From: a virus
Strand: one strand, 5' to 3'
IMG/VR virus record: IMGVR_UViG_3300047562_002795
Span: 1-20,429 of that record
Length of the DNA stretch: 20,429 nucleotides
Both the position numbers and the translations under genes were made by a program. Of this stretch, positions 1 to 8,288 are shown one piece after another. The notes under the pieces are model-generated. The model saw only the letters and a program-made list of their open reading frames with translations, was not told the DNA's origin and did no database searches. The stretch's first letter is position 1. Every line of letters begins with the position of its first letter.

Positions 1-233
1 CGTCAATTATAAATCAGGCGGCAATTAGACAAGACTATATTGACCAATCACAGTCACTTAATCTTATGATATCACCTGATATGCCAACAAAAGATGTAAA
101 CAAACTTTTGATAGACGCATGGAAGTTAGGAGTTAAAACACTATACTACCAACATTCAATGAACTCGGCACAGGCATTTGCAAGGAAAAAGTTAAATTTA
201 AATGACCTACAATGTGTAGCTTGTGAAGGATAA
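1..233 (+). CDS. nrdA: Ribonucleoside-diphosphate reductase, large (alpha) subunit, C-terminal fragment
   Basis: Partial gene entering from the left edge; 76 codons are visible (frame starts at position 3, TAA at 231-233). The translated end contains YIDQSQSLNLMI followed by AWKLGVKTLYYQHS, the arrangement seen near the C-terminus of class I ribonucleotide reductase alpha subunits, and finishes with CVACEG, a cysteine pair that fits the mobile C-terminal redox dithiol that re-reduces the active site. The family reduces ribonucleotides to deoxyribonucleotides in the cytoplasm; phages carry it to supply DNA precursors for replication. The catalytic cysteines and the allosteric cone lie outside the window, so subclass cannot be decided and a class II enzyme is not formally excluded. 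It is followed after 7 nt by a strong terminator, so it belongs to a different transcription unit from the baseplate genes downstream. Confidence 0.85.
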   Translation, partial: SIINQAAIRQDYIDQSQSLNLMISPDMPTKDVNKLLIDAWKLGVKTLYYQHSMNSAQAFARKKLNLNDLQCVACEG

Positions 234-240
234 TAGAAAG

Positions 241-266
241 ACCCACCTAAAAAGGTGGGTTTTTTT
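241..266 (+). terminator. Rho-independent terminator after nrdA
   Basis: A perfect 8-bp stem, ACCCACCT (241-248) with AGGTGGGT (253-260), closes a 4-nt A loop and is followed by a run of seven T (260-266). The stem is strikingly G+C rich for this AT-rich sequence. It separates the nucleotide-metabolism gene from the tail genes. Confidence 0.92.
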
Positions 267-273
267 ATAAAAT
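266..273 (+). promoter_or_regulatory. Candidate T4-late-type promoter element before the gp25-like gene
   Basis: TATAAAAT matches the T4 late consensus TATAAATA at 6 of 8 positions and lies 23 nt upstream of the ATG at 297. It overlaps the T tract of the terminator. Octamers of the same kind lie 20-24 nt before the start of the gene after each of the other two intergenic gaps. In such AT-rich DNA the match alone is weak; the repeated spacing is what suggests function. Confidence 0.3.
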
Positions 274-296
274 TAATATTATGAATATTTATCGGT

Positions 297-776
297 ATGG
301 CACTAAATAAAACATATGGTATTAATTTCCCATTTAAGTCGAGTCAACAAGGGGATTATCTTTCACTTACTAAAACGGTTGACGAAGAAGTAAGGGCGGA
401 TTTATTACATTTAATATTAACTAGAAAAGGTAGTAGATATTATTTACCTGATTTTGGTACGAGAATTTATGAATTCATATTTGAACCTATGGACGGTAGT
501 ACGTTTGAATCAATAAAGGACGATATTCGAGATTCAGTAAAAAAGTACATGCCAAATTTAGAAATAGAAGATATAAGTATTCAACCTTACACAGAAGATG
601 AAAGTACAGATATTAATAAGTTAACATTTGAAGAAGAACCATCTGAATATCAGATGTTCGACATATTTAGAACTGCGGGACAAGGTGTTGAAGAATACAC
701 CGCTAAAATAAGGATAGATTATTCCATATCTGATACTACATTTAGTACTAGAGATTTTATAATTATTAATATATAA
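297..776 (+). CDS. 25: Baseplate wedge protein, gp25-like (GPW/gp25 family)
   Basis: A 159-aa protein of the gp25/TssE-like family, which joins the core bundle of the baseplate wedge to the first sheath ring in contractile tails. The diagnostic segment is residues 30-66: EVRADLLHLILTRKGSRYY, then LPDFGT and FIFEPMD, matching the family pattern of an N-terminal helix, a T-x-x-G-S/E-R turn, P-x-FG and an FEP-type end. T4 gp25 is 132 aa; the extra length is mostly an acidic stretch at about residues 98-133. The EPR tripeptide typical of this family is not seen at the expected place, where MPN (85-87) stands. No Shine-Dalgarno sequence precedes the start; the ATG lies 30 nt after the terminator and is the natural N-terminus. 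Its stop codon shares one base with the next start (TAATG), pointing to coupled translation with gp6. Confidence 0.92.
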   Translation: MALNKTYGINFPFKSSQQGDYLSLTKTVDEEVRADLLHLILTRKGSRYYLPDFGTRIYEFIFEPMDGSTFESIKDDIRDSVKKYMPNLEIEDISIQPYTEDESTDINKLTFEEEPSEYQMFDIFRTAGQGVEEYTAKIRIDYSISDTTFSTRDFIIINI

Positions 777-2614
777 TGGCAAATAGAAAAATATCATATA
801 CAGAAAGAGATTTCGAAGGTTTAAGACAGGAGTTAATAAATTATACGCAACAATATTATCCTGAATTAATTAATAACTTTAATGATGCATCAGTATTTTC
901 AGTATTGATGGATTTAAATGCTGCGATAGGAGATAACCTACATTATCATATAGATAGAAGTATCCAAGAAACAGTACTATCATACGCACAACAAAAGTCA
1001 TCAATATTTAATATCGCAAGAACTTATGGATTAAAAATACCAGGAAACAGACCCTCAATAGGTTTAGTCGATGTATCTATAACAGTTCCTGCATATGGTG
1101 ACCAAGAAGATACCAGATATTTAGGTGTACTAAGGGCTGGTTCACAATTTATTGGCGCAGGACAAATTTTTGAAAATCCTAACGATATTGATTTTAGTAC
1201 GCAATATAATTCGGAAGGTTTCCCAAATAGAACAAAAATTCCTAATTTTGATAGTAATAACAAAATTATAAACTATACTATTACTAAAAGAGAGGTCGTT
1301 GTTAATGGGGCAACAAAAATATTTAAAAAAGTTATTAACCCACAAGATGTCGTACCCTTTTACGAATTCTTCTTACCTGAAAAAAATGTTTTAAGTATAA
1401 CTTCAATTATACAAAAAGACGGTACTTCTTTTTCTAGTCCACCCACATATGAAGAATTTATAACAGCACCTAATAAATGGTATGAAGTTGATGCTTTAGC
1501 AGAAAGTAAAATTTTTATTGAAGACCCGACAAAATCATCTGATTCACCAGGTATTAAGGTGGGTGATTATTTTGAAACTGAAAATAGATTTATTAGTGAG
1601 TTTACACCTGAAGGGTACTGTAGAATACAATTTGGTGGTGGGACAACTTCACCCGATGAACAGTTGGCACAATTTTCAAGAACAGGAGTACCATTAAACA
1701 TTCAAAATTATCAAAACAATATCGGATTAGGTCTTACAGTAAAACCGAATACAACATTATTTGTAAAATATAAAATAGGTGGTGGAACACAATCTAATTT
1801 AGGTGTTAATACTATCACACAAATAGGAAACACATACTTTAGTGTAAACGGACCTTCTGACTCTATAAATCAAAATGTTAAACAAAGTTTAAGGTCAAAT
1901 AATGTAACAGCAACTATTGGAGGAGCCAATTTCCCAACATTAGAAGAAGTGAGGAATATGGTGACTTACAATTTTTCCGCACAAAAAAGAGCGGTAACTA
2001 TTAATGACTATAATACTTTAATAAAAACTATGCCAAGTAAATTTGGTTCACCAGCTAAAGCTTCAATAACAGAAGAGGATAATAAAATAAAAATAGAAGT
2101 GTTATCATACGACACCAACGGAAAACTAACTGGATTAGTATCAAACACACTAAAACAAAATATTGCAAATTATTTATCAAATTATAGAATGATAAATGAT
2201 TATATTTCAATATCTAGTGCACAGGTTTTAGATATTGAATTTGAGTTTTCTGTAGTTATGGATTCTTCTGAAAATCAAGGACAAGTTATAACAAACATAG
2301 TGGATAGTGTGAATTCATACATGTCTCCAGTAACAAATAATTTAGGTAAAAACGTAAATATATCCGACATAAGAAGAATTGTTCAGGATGTTCCTGGAGT
2401 CAATACATTGGCAGACTTAAAAGTATTTGGTAAAGTAGGCGGACAATACTCTTCATCTGAAACATCACAAGAGTATTTAGATAGTGAAACTAAACAAATA
2501 AAGTTAGTTGATGATATCATTTTCGCTCAACCAAATCAAATATATCAAATAAGGTTTCCTGAAAAAGATATTAAGGTTAGAGTTAAAAAATTACAGGGAG
2601 TAGAATTCTCGTAA
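776..2614 (+). CDS. 6: Baseplate wedge protein, gp6-like / baseplate J family
   Basis: A 612-aa protein (T4 gp6 is 660 aa) of the baseplate J/gp6 family. gp6 dimers form the inner iris of the baseplate, which opens when the sheath contracts. Visible hallmarks: the N-terminal NDASVFSVLMDLNAAIGD and HIDRSIQETVLSYAQ helices (residues ~37-70), which match the start of J-like proteins; the GGGTQSNLGVNTI loop (~335-350), equivalent to the GG...GN segment of J proteins; the RAVTINDYNTLI motif (405-416), the family's R-x-V-T-x-x-D-Y signature; and a C-terminal domain with DIEFEFSV and DIRRIVQDVPGV, consistent with the dimerisation region. It starts on the last A of the gp25 stop codon without a Shine-Dalgarno sequence. 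Its direct neighbourhood with gp25 is conserved in contractile tails. The following gap of 73 nt is the first break in the tail cluster. Confidence 0.93.
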   Translation: MANRKISYTERDFEGLRQELINYTQQYYPELINNFNDASVFSVLMDLNAAIGDNLHYHIDRSIQETVLSYAQQKSSIFNIARTYGLKIPGNRPSIGLVDVSITVPAYGDQEDTRYLGVLRAGSQFIGAGQIFENPNDIDFSTQYNSEGFPNRTKIPNFDSNNKIINYTITKREVVVNGATKIFKKVINPQDVVPFYEFFLPEKNVLSITSIIQKDGTSFSSPPTYEEFITAPNKWYEVDALAESKIFIEDPTKSSDSPGIKVGDYFETENRFISEFTPEGYCRIQFGGGTTSPDEQLAQFSRTGVPLNIQNYQNNIGLGLTVKPNTTLFVKYKIGGGTQSNLGVNTITQIGNTYFSVNGPSDSINQNVKQSLRSNNVTATIGGANFPTLEEVRNMVTYNFSAQKRAVTINDYNTLIKTMPSKFGSPAKASITEEDNKIKIEVLSYDTNGKLTGLVSNTLKQNIANYLSNYRMINDYISISSAQVLDIEFEFSVVMDSSENQGQVITNIVDSVNSYMSPVTNNLGKNVNISDIRRIVQDVPGVNTLADLKVFGKVGGQYSSSETSQEYLDSETKQIKLVDDIIFAQPNQIYQIRFPEKDIKVRVKKLQGVEFS

Positions 2615-2626
2615 ACCAAATCACTA

Positions 2627-2643
2627 TACTTTAAGATAAAGTA
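2627..2643. repeat. Short inverted repeat (7-bp arms)
   Basis: TACTTTA (2627-2633) and TAAAGTA (2637-2643) are perfect inverted arms around AGA. The segment TTAAGATAAA at 2631-2640 recurs exactly at 2652-2661, 21 bp away (two helical turns), inside the larger palindrome. The arrangement could be a tandem protein-binding site; AT-rich composition makes chance repeats likely. Confidence 0.45.
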
Positions 2644-2651
2644 AATTAAAA

Positions 2652-2677
2652 TTAAGATAAATAACTATTTATCTTAA
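2652..2677. repeat. Perfect 12-bp inverted repeat in the gp6 to 1866-aa gene gap
   Basis: TTAAGATAAATA (2652-2663) and TATTTATCTTAA (2666-2677) are exact reverse complements separated only by AC. The palindrome ends 10 nt before the ATG of the 1866-aa gene. With a two-base centre and no downstream T run on the + strand it does not look like a terminator. An operator or factor-binding site, or an mRNA hairpin close to the start codon, fits better. Confidence 0.6.
2656..2663 (+). promoter_or_regulatory. Candidate T4-late-type promoter element before the 1866-aa gene
   Basis: GATAAATA matches the T4 late consensus TATAAATA at 7 of 8 positions and ends 24 nt before the ATG at 2688, in one of the only two gaps between tail genes. 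It forms part of the left arm of the perfect palindrome at 2652-2677, so the site may be read by both promoter-recognition and regulatory proteins. Confidence 0.4.
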
Positions 2678-2687
2678 AAGTAAAAAT

Positions 2688-5600
2688 ATGCCCAAATCTT
2701 ACAGAATAAGAACCGAACCAGGTGTAGATAAACAAATAAGAGTTAATATCGAACAAGATTTTGATTTTCTTGAAATATTATCTTTAAAATTAAGACAGGA
2801 AGAGGTATATACTAGATTTTGTGCGGATTATGGCGTAGTTGCGGGTCGAGTCATAGCCAACGGAGGATTTGGAGTCCCGAATGTTAATATATCTATTTTT
2901 GTACCATTAAGTGAAATTGATGAAAACAATCCAATAATATCTACATTATATCCATATAAAAGTTTAAGGGATAAAAATGAAGACGGATATCGATATAACT
3001 TATTACCTTATGTTCAAGAATATGATGGACACACACCAACAGGTACTTTTCCTGATAGAGAAGATTTGTTAACGAGAAAAGAAGTTTTAGAAGTGTATGA
3101 AAAATACTATAAATACACTGTTAAAACTAACGATAGTGGTGACTTTATGATTGTTGGAGTACCTTTAGGCGTACAAAAAATTGTAATGGATTTAGACCTA
3201 TCTAATATGGGTCAGTTTTCACTGAGACCTGCAGACTTAATAAGAATGGGAATGGGAGTCCCATCACAATTTAATGGACAACAATTTAAATCATCCGAAG
3301 ACATTGATAGTTTACCTCAAATAGTACATAGTGTACAAGATATTGATATATCTTCTTTTTGGGGAGATGGAGATGTATGTGATGTTGGTATAACTAGAGT
3401 TGATTTTGATTTACGTGACCTAGGTATTGAAATACAACCACATAGTATTTTTATGGGCTCAATGTTCTCAACTACAGAACAAGATTTTTTAAGAAAAAAT
3501 TGTAAATCTAAAAGTGACACAGGTAATCTTTGTGATACTGTTGTTGGGCCTGGTCAAATAATTGCAATAAGACAAACAATAGAAGTTGATGAAAATGGTG
3601 ACCCAATACTTGAGGAATTCAAAGTTGAAAATAACGGATATGTAATTGATGATAACGGAACTTGGTTAACTGAGTTACCTATGAACGTTGATTATATTAT
3701 AACCAATGAATTTGGAGAACAAATCATATCACAAGACCCAAGTGTGGGTATACCAACAAAAGGTAGGTATAGATTTAAAATCAAATGGATGGATGAATCT
3801 GGTTTAGATGCTGATGTGATGAGGGCTTCGTATCTGGTACCTAATATTAAGGAACACGGATGGTCAGGGTCACAAACTTCTAATAGACCCAATGAGGATG
3901 TTATGAATAAATCTTATGCATTTTCTTTAAATTGGGAAGATTATTACGATAAAGAAAGTGCTATAAATTGTCACGATACATTTTATGAATTTTATTATAA
4001 TAAAGTTTATACTGTAGCTTCACATATAGACAGATTTAAATGGGGCTCAAACAGGGCTAGACATTTAGGTATAAAAGAAATAACAGATAGAAGATGCCAA
4101 TCAGAAGTTAATAGAATGCCAATTAATGATGGGCAGAAAAATTTTGACTTTTTATTTTTCGTATTTAATTTACTACTAACAATTGCAGGTTTTATTATAA
4201 ATGCCTTAATACCTGTTATACATATAGCTCTTTGGATTTATGATTTTATTATGAAAGTTGTTATTGCGGTAATAAATTTCATAAACAGAATAATAATAAG
4301 AATATGTGGCGCGATATGTGGTTCATGGGTTTTTTCTGGATTAAATTTTTGTGATACACCTTGTGAAGATAGAGGAATAGATGTTCCTGAAGAGCCTGAG
4401 GGTAAAGGTATTTCACTACCTTCGATGTCTTTTCCCGATTGTGAGGCCTGCCCATGTGAGTCTGATAATTTAACTACGGATAGTGGTGACCAATATATAT
4501 CATCTTTAGTAAATCAGTATTATGTGCCAAATACATCGGCACTGATTAATATATCAAGCAGAGACTCATATGTTAATTTTAGCACTTGTGAAACAACAGA
4601 AGAATATAATGCCGCTAAGATAACATTTTTAGCGGGTTATGATATCGCGGATGAATTTAATATTGTTGATGAAATAGTGCCTTCATCAGAAATACAAGAT
4701 GCGTGTGAGCAATGTGATGCGGGAGGCGTAGGTAGTGATGCGTATTGTAATATATGCAACGCTTATGAAACAGGACTAAATGATTCTAACTTTATATATT
4801 ATAGAGATAAAAAATTTTATAAAAGTCCTGTTTACATTAATTATTTTAATTGGAGTAATATTAGTGAAAATTTTGGTATTGCATCAAACCAAGTATTAGA
4901 TAGTTTAGTTACTCAACAGTTTACATCATCGCCTAATTATGCCGTCGATGGACTTAGGTCCGACCTAAACGTAACACTATCTCAATCACTTAACTTGATG
5001 AATCAGAGGTCACAATATTTTGTTGAGGCAACTGACGATACTGCACCAAGTAGAATAAGAGTTAAAGTAAAAAATCAAAATTTTTCTAATGATGGTTTAT
5101 CGGGTCTAGGCGGTGATGGAGGAGGACCAGGCGGTGGGTCAGGCAATTTAAATTACTATGAAGACCAACCATTAATATTAATATTTGACGCTAGTGTTAA
5201 TATTACTGCCGGTCAGTTATTAACTTTTAATGAGACTGAAAATTTAGAAGACCCTAATTTTATAATACCTCCTGATGATATATTATATACAGGAATTACC
5301 GTAACAAATGATAATATCATTACTATGGATTCTGAGTACAATGGTCAAGTAGGGATTAAATGGGTCACCGGACAAGGACAAACAATCTTTGGGCCAATAT
5401 TAAATCCACAAGAAACTTATGTAATACCTGGTTGTGTTAAATACAATAGTGTTTCTACCATCGGAGTACCTTCTGGTGGTGATACTAATTTAGTCACTAT
5501 CATACCCGGAAGTACTTGTACAATACCAACAACTTCAGGATATACAGAATATAATGAAAATTCTTATATAACAAAAACAATAAGTTGGATTGATTGGGAA

Positions 5601-8288
5601 GGTAACATTCAAACTACAGATTTAAATTTATTTAATGATAACCCTGATAGTACATATAAATTTAGAACAGGTGTAGAGTACTTCCAAGTCATTACCGCAC
5701 ATACTCTAAGTTATTTTATACCTTGTAACGAATATGGTGATGACCCTAATTGTGATAACATAGAGAATAATATACAAGGAGGACAATGGTGGCAATTTGC
5801 AAATAATATATTTAGAAAATTCTTAATTAATCGAGCCCAAACATACTACTGTCAATATGAAAATGGACCATGGACTGCTAAAGGTTGGGATTATTTTTTA
5901 AACAAAGAGAACTTACAAGTTGTAATATTAACTAGAGGTGTTGACCCATGGACACCAAAACAAAGGATAGAATATGACTTATCGATGTTATATGGTTATA
6001 ATAGTTTTAACGTACCAAATAACGAGGCGGTAAGAGTAACAGGAAATTACTTTTTAAACATACCAATACAACCTAATAATGGTGATAATACAGATGATTG
6101 GTACGCAGATTATAAGTCACCCGCACCTCATTTTAGTGTTGACCAAATAGAAGTCGATTTAACATATGGGAATGATACTAATGAATTCGATGTAACATGG
6201 AATGATAATAGTGTTAGTGCTGGTACTGTCGGTAATGTATTTTTCCCTTCATATCTTTATACATTAGATACACCAAATTACAATTTTATACCATTTGAGA
6301 GTAAATCACTAGTCTATTATTCTTCTTTGGATAAATCATTAAATCCTAATAATGATAATATATTTACTAATGTCTTTTATTTTAATGGTGTTGGTGCACA
6401 CAACCGTTATCTCGATTATGATTTCTTTGGAAATCAAGGACAAAATAGATTAGGTCAAAATTTACAAGTTAGATTAGAAGGAGGTACCTTACAAATATCT
6501 GATGTCAGTATTAGTTCTAATCAAATTAGCGGTTTAACACCTACAGAAATATTAGAAATGGATAAACCGCTAAGAGGAGAACCACAGTTTTTAACACCTG
6601 GCGGTAAAAAGACTTTAACACTTTCTATGATTTATAGTGGTTTAACTAGCTCACCGTCAACTATGATTGACGACCCAAGTAGGTTAGTAATTAGAACTGA
6701 TAGATTACCGTCCTCGGATTTAGTCGAAACATTAGATGGATTGGAGGACCCGCACTATAGAATAATGAGAAGGTATATACTAAACCTAAATAACTATTTT
6801 GGTATATACAACATTAATGAAAACGGTGATTTTACAGACTCTATTAATTTATCTGATGACCCTATAACCGCTACAGATGCCACAGGAAATTTAGAAGATT
6901 TAACAGGAGATACGTCTAACCCGTTATATCAGAGTGGTGTTTTAGAAAGTTTTACTTGTGGAGGTATGGTACCATTAACATGTTATTCAGGTAATGGTGA
7001 ATCATTTGCGGTGGAAGACCCTTGTGATGAATCAGGAAGAATGGTTGGTGGGTGTTATAAAATAATACAAAAACCTTATATTAGAACTATTGGTGATGAT
7101 TTAAAAATAGCAAAAGAATGGAGAGTAAGATTAAGATTTATTTTCGCAGCATGTAGAGGAGTTATTGGAGAAATGTTTCAAAATAATTGGATAAACGGTA
7201 CTTTATACATGCCAACATTTCAAAAGTTAAAAGTTTTATCTGGTAATGATAACGAAGTAACAGGTTACAAATATTGTGGTTCACCATTAAACAATGATGA
7301 AACCTCATATAATGGCCCCATTTATTTTAATACTGAAACTAATAGTTTTTATTATAGGTCAACACCATATGGTAACGACACTTTTTATGGACAGACCCCA
7401 TCAAAAATTTATAAGGGACAAAACAAAAAAAATATCTTTTTCCCAACAACAATAATGGAACTTGGGCCAAGAGACGAATTTACCAAACAAGTTTCATTCT
7501 CGAATGAATTTGAAGGTTATATAATAGATAAAATAACCACATCTTCATATAAGGATAATTCAGATATTTTAAATTTATTTATAATTGGAAGATTGGTTAA
7601 TGCATCATTTTTAGGTAGAATATTGGGTGGAATTGGTAGTGGAGATGCAAGTATTAATCAATTATTTAGTAGAGAGGAAGATGGTGGTATTTTTTATGAT
7701 GCAAGAGTTGATGGTGACTACGCTCAGTTAATATCTATTAATTCTGAATTTGGTGTAATTCCGTACATTGATGGTAATTATGGTGACGATATTACAATAA
7801 CAGAAGATAGATTAGGTATATGGTTTAATTCAGATACAATACAAAGAAGAATATTAACAGATGGTACCGTTACCTTTGGAGACCAACCTGATGGGGCAAG
7901 TAGTTATTTCGGTTATGCTAACACACAAGAAGTACCATATTATATGTGGGAACTTAAACCAAAATCAGAGGAAAACTCATACATAGGATTATTTGGTTCT
8001 CAATATAATACATGGTATACTGATGAAATACAATCAACAAAATATCAAGGAGACGACTTCTTTACAGGTAATGATGAAAAATATATGAAACCAAACTATG
8101 GTTATGGTTTAGGTTATATTTATAATAGAAGTGAAGACGACCCACAATTAGATGCAGTTCCTATACAAAATACAAATAGTAACAAATATAAAGTCGGTTC
8201 TCCGTTCCATTTTTATTTCGGACAAAAAAGAGGAAAAAGTGCAATTAATAAGTACATAATAAAATATATTTTTAATAATGTATTATGA
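2688..8288 (+). CDS. 1866-aa structural protein of the baseplate cluster, with internal hydrophobic segments
   Basis: A very long protein of no family I can name. The N-terminal part (about 48-170) resembles a carboxypeptidase-regulatory-like beta sandwich: GRVIANGG, GVPNVNISIFVP, then TNDSGDFMIVGVPLG, interrupted by an insertion of roughly 70 residues. A second module of similar style (about 325-385) contains GRYRFKIKWMD. Residues 486-545 are strongly hydrophobic and could form two or three membrane helices. A cysteine-rich stretch follows: C540, C544, C555, C559, C585, C588, C590, C634, then C673/C676 and C687/C690, which could hold a metal or disulfides. A glycine-rich hinge lies at 806-819. 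The remainder is beta-rich with many Asn, Tyr and Asp, and the chain ends with SPFHFYFGQKRGKSAINKY. Position right after gp6 matches T4 gene 7, but no gp7 similarity is visible, and the gpI-like module sits in a different gene. It overlaps the next gene by ATGA. Confidence 0.7.
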   Translation: MPKSYRIRTEPGVDKQIRVNIEQDFDFLEILSLKLRQEEVYTRFCADYGVVAGRVIANGGFGVPNVNISIFVPLSEIDENNPIISTLYPYKSLRDKNEDGYRYNLLPYVQEYDGHTPTGTFPDREDLLTRKEVLEVYEKYYKYTVKTNDSGDFMIVGVPLGVQKIVMDLDLSNMGQFSLRPADLIRMGMGVPSQFNGQQFKSSEDIDSLPQIVHSVQDIDISSFWGDGDVCDVGITRVDFDLRDLGIEIQPHSIFMGSMFSTTEQDFLRKNCKSKSDTGNLCDTVVGPGQIIAIRQTIEVDENGDPILEEFKVENNGYVIDDNGTWLTELPMNVDYIITNEFGEQIISQDPSVGIPTKGRYRFKIKWMDESGLDADVMRASYLVPNIKEHGWSGSQTSNRPNEDVMNKSYAFSLNWEDYYDKESAINCHDTFYEFYYNKVYTVASHIDRFKWGSNRARHLGIKEITDRRCQSEVNRMPINDGQKNFDFLFFVFNLLLTIAGFIINALIPVIHIALWIYDFIMKVVIAVINFINRIIIRICGAICGSWVFSGLNFCDTPCEDRGIDVPEEPEGKGISLPSMSFPDCEACPCESDNLTTDSGDQYISSLVNQYYVPNTSALINISSRDSYVNFSTCETTEEYNAAKITFLAGYDIADEFNIVDEIVPSSEIQDACEQCDAGGVGSDAYCNICNAYETGLNDSNFIYYRDKKFYKSPVYINYFNWSNISENFGIASNQVLDSLVTQQFTSSPNYAVDGLRSDLNVTLSQSLNLMNQRSQYFVEATDDTAPSRIRVKVKNQNFSNDGLSGLGGDGGGPGGGSGNLNYYEDQPLILIFDASVNITAGQLLTFNETENLEDPNFIIPPDDILYTGITVTNDNIITMDSEYNGQVGIKWVTGQGQTIFGPILNPQETYVIPGCVKYNSVSTIGVPSGGDTNLVTIIPGSTCTIPTTSGYTEYNENSYITKTISWIDWEGNIQTTDLNLFNDNPDSTYKFRTGVEYFQVITAHTLSYFIPCNEYGDDPNCDNIENNIQGGQWWQFANNIFRKFLINRAQTYYCQYENGPWTAKGWDYFLNKENLQVVILTRGVDPWTPKQRIEYDLSMLYGYNSFNVPNNEAVRVTGNYFLNIPIQPNNGDNTDDWYADYKSPAPHFSVDQIEVDLTYGNDTNEFDVTWNDNSVSAGTVGNVFFPSYLYTLDTPNYNFIPFESKSLVYYSSLDKSLNPNNDNIFTNVFYFNGVGAHNRYLDYDFFGNQGQNRLGQNLQVRLEGGTLQISDVSISSNQISGLTPTEILEMDKPLRGEPQFLTPGGKKTLTLSMIYSGLTSSPSTMIDDPSRLVIRTDRLPSSDLVETLDGLEDPHYRIMRRYILNLNNYFGIYNINENGDFTDSINLSDDPITATDATGNLEDLTGDTSNPLYQSGVLESFTCGGMVPLTCYSGNGESFAVEDPCDESGRMVGGCYKIIQKPYIRTIGDDLKIAKEWRVRLRFIFAACRGVIGEMFQNNWINGTLYMPTFQKLKVLSGNDNEVTGYKYCGSPLNNDETSYNGPIYFNTETNSFYYRSTPYGNDTFYGQTPSKIYKGQNKKNIFFPTTIMELGPRDEFTKQVSFSNEFEGYIIDKITTSSYKDNSDILNLFIIGRLVNASFLGRILGGIGSGDASINQLFSREEDGGIFYDARVDGDYAQLISINSEFGVIPYIDGNYGDDITITEDRLGIWFNSDTIQRRILTDGTVTFGDQPDGASSYFGYANTQEVPYYMWELKPKSEENSYIGLFGSQYNTWYTDEIQSTKYQGDDFFTGNDEKYMKPNYGYGLGYIYNRSEDDPQLDAVPIQNTNSNKYKVGSPFHFYFGQKRGKSAINKYIIKYIFNNVL

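Noticed and set aside
1024-1345. Minus-strand ORFs inside the gp6-like gene
   Set aside because: Shadows of a well-supported gene in another frame, without recognisable protein features; the same applies to minus-strand frames at 3317-3520, 3692-3892, 9986-10171, 13690-13917, 14318-14551 and 18276-18470.
2652-2677. Hairpin as a terminator after the gp6-like gene
   Set aside because: The stem is AT-rich with a two-base centre and no T run follows on the + strand; the reverse strand has only a weak T-rich tail and no gene to terminate.
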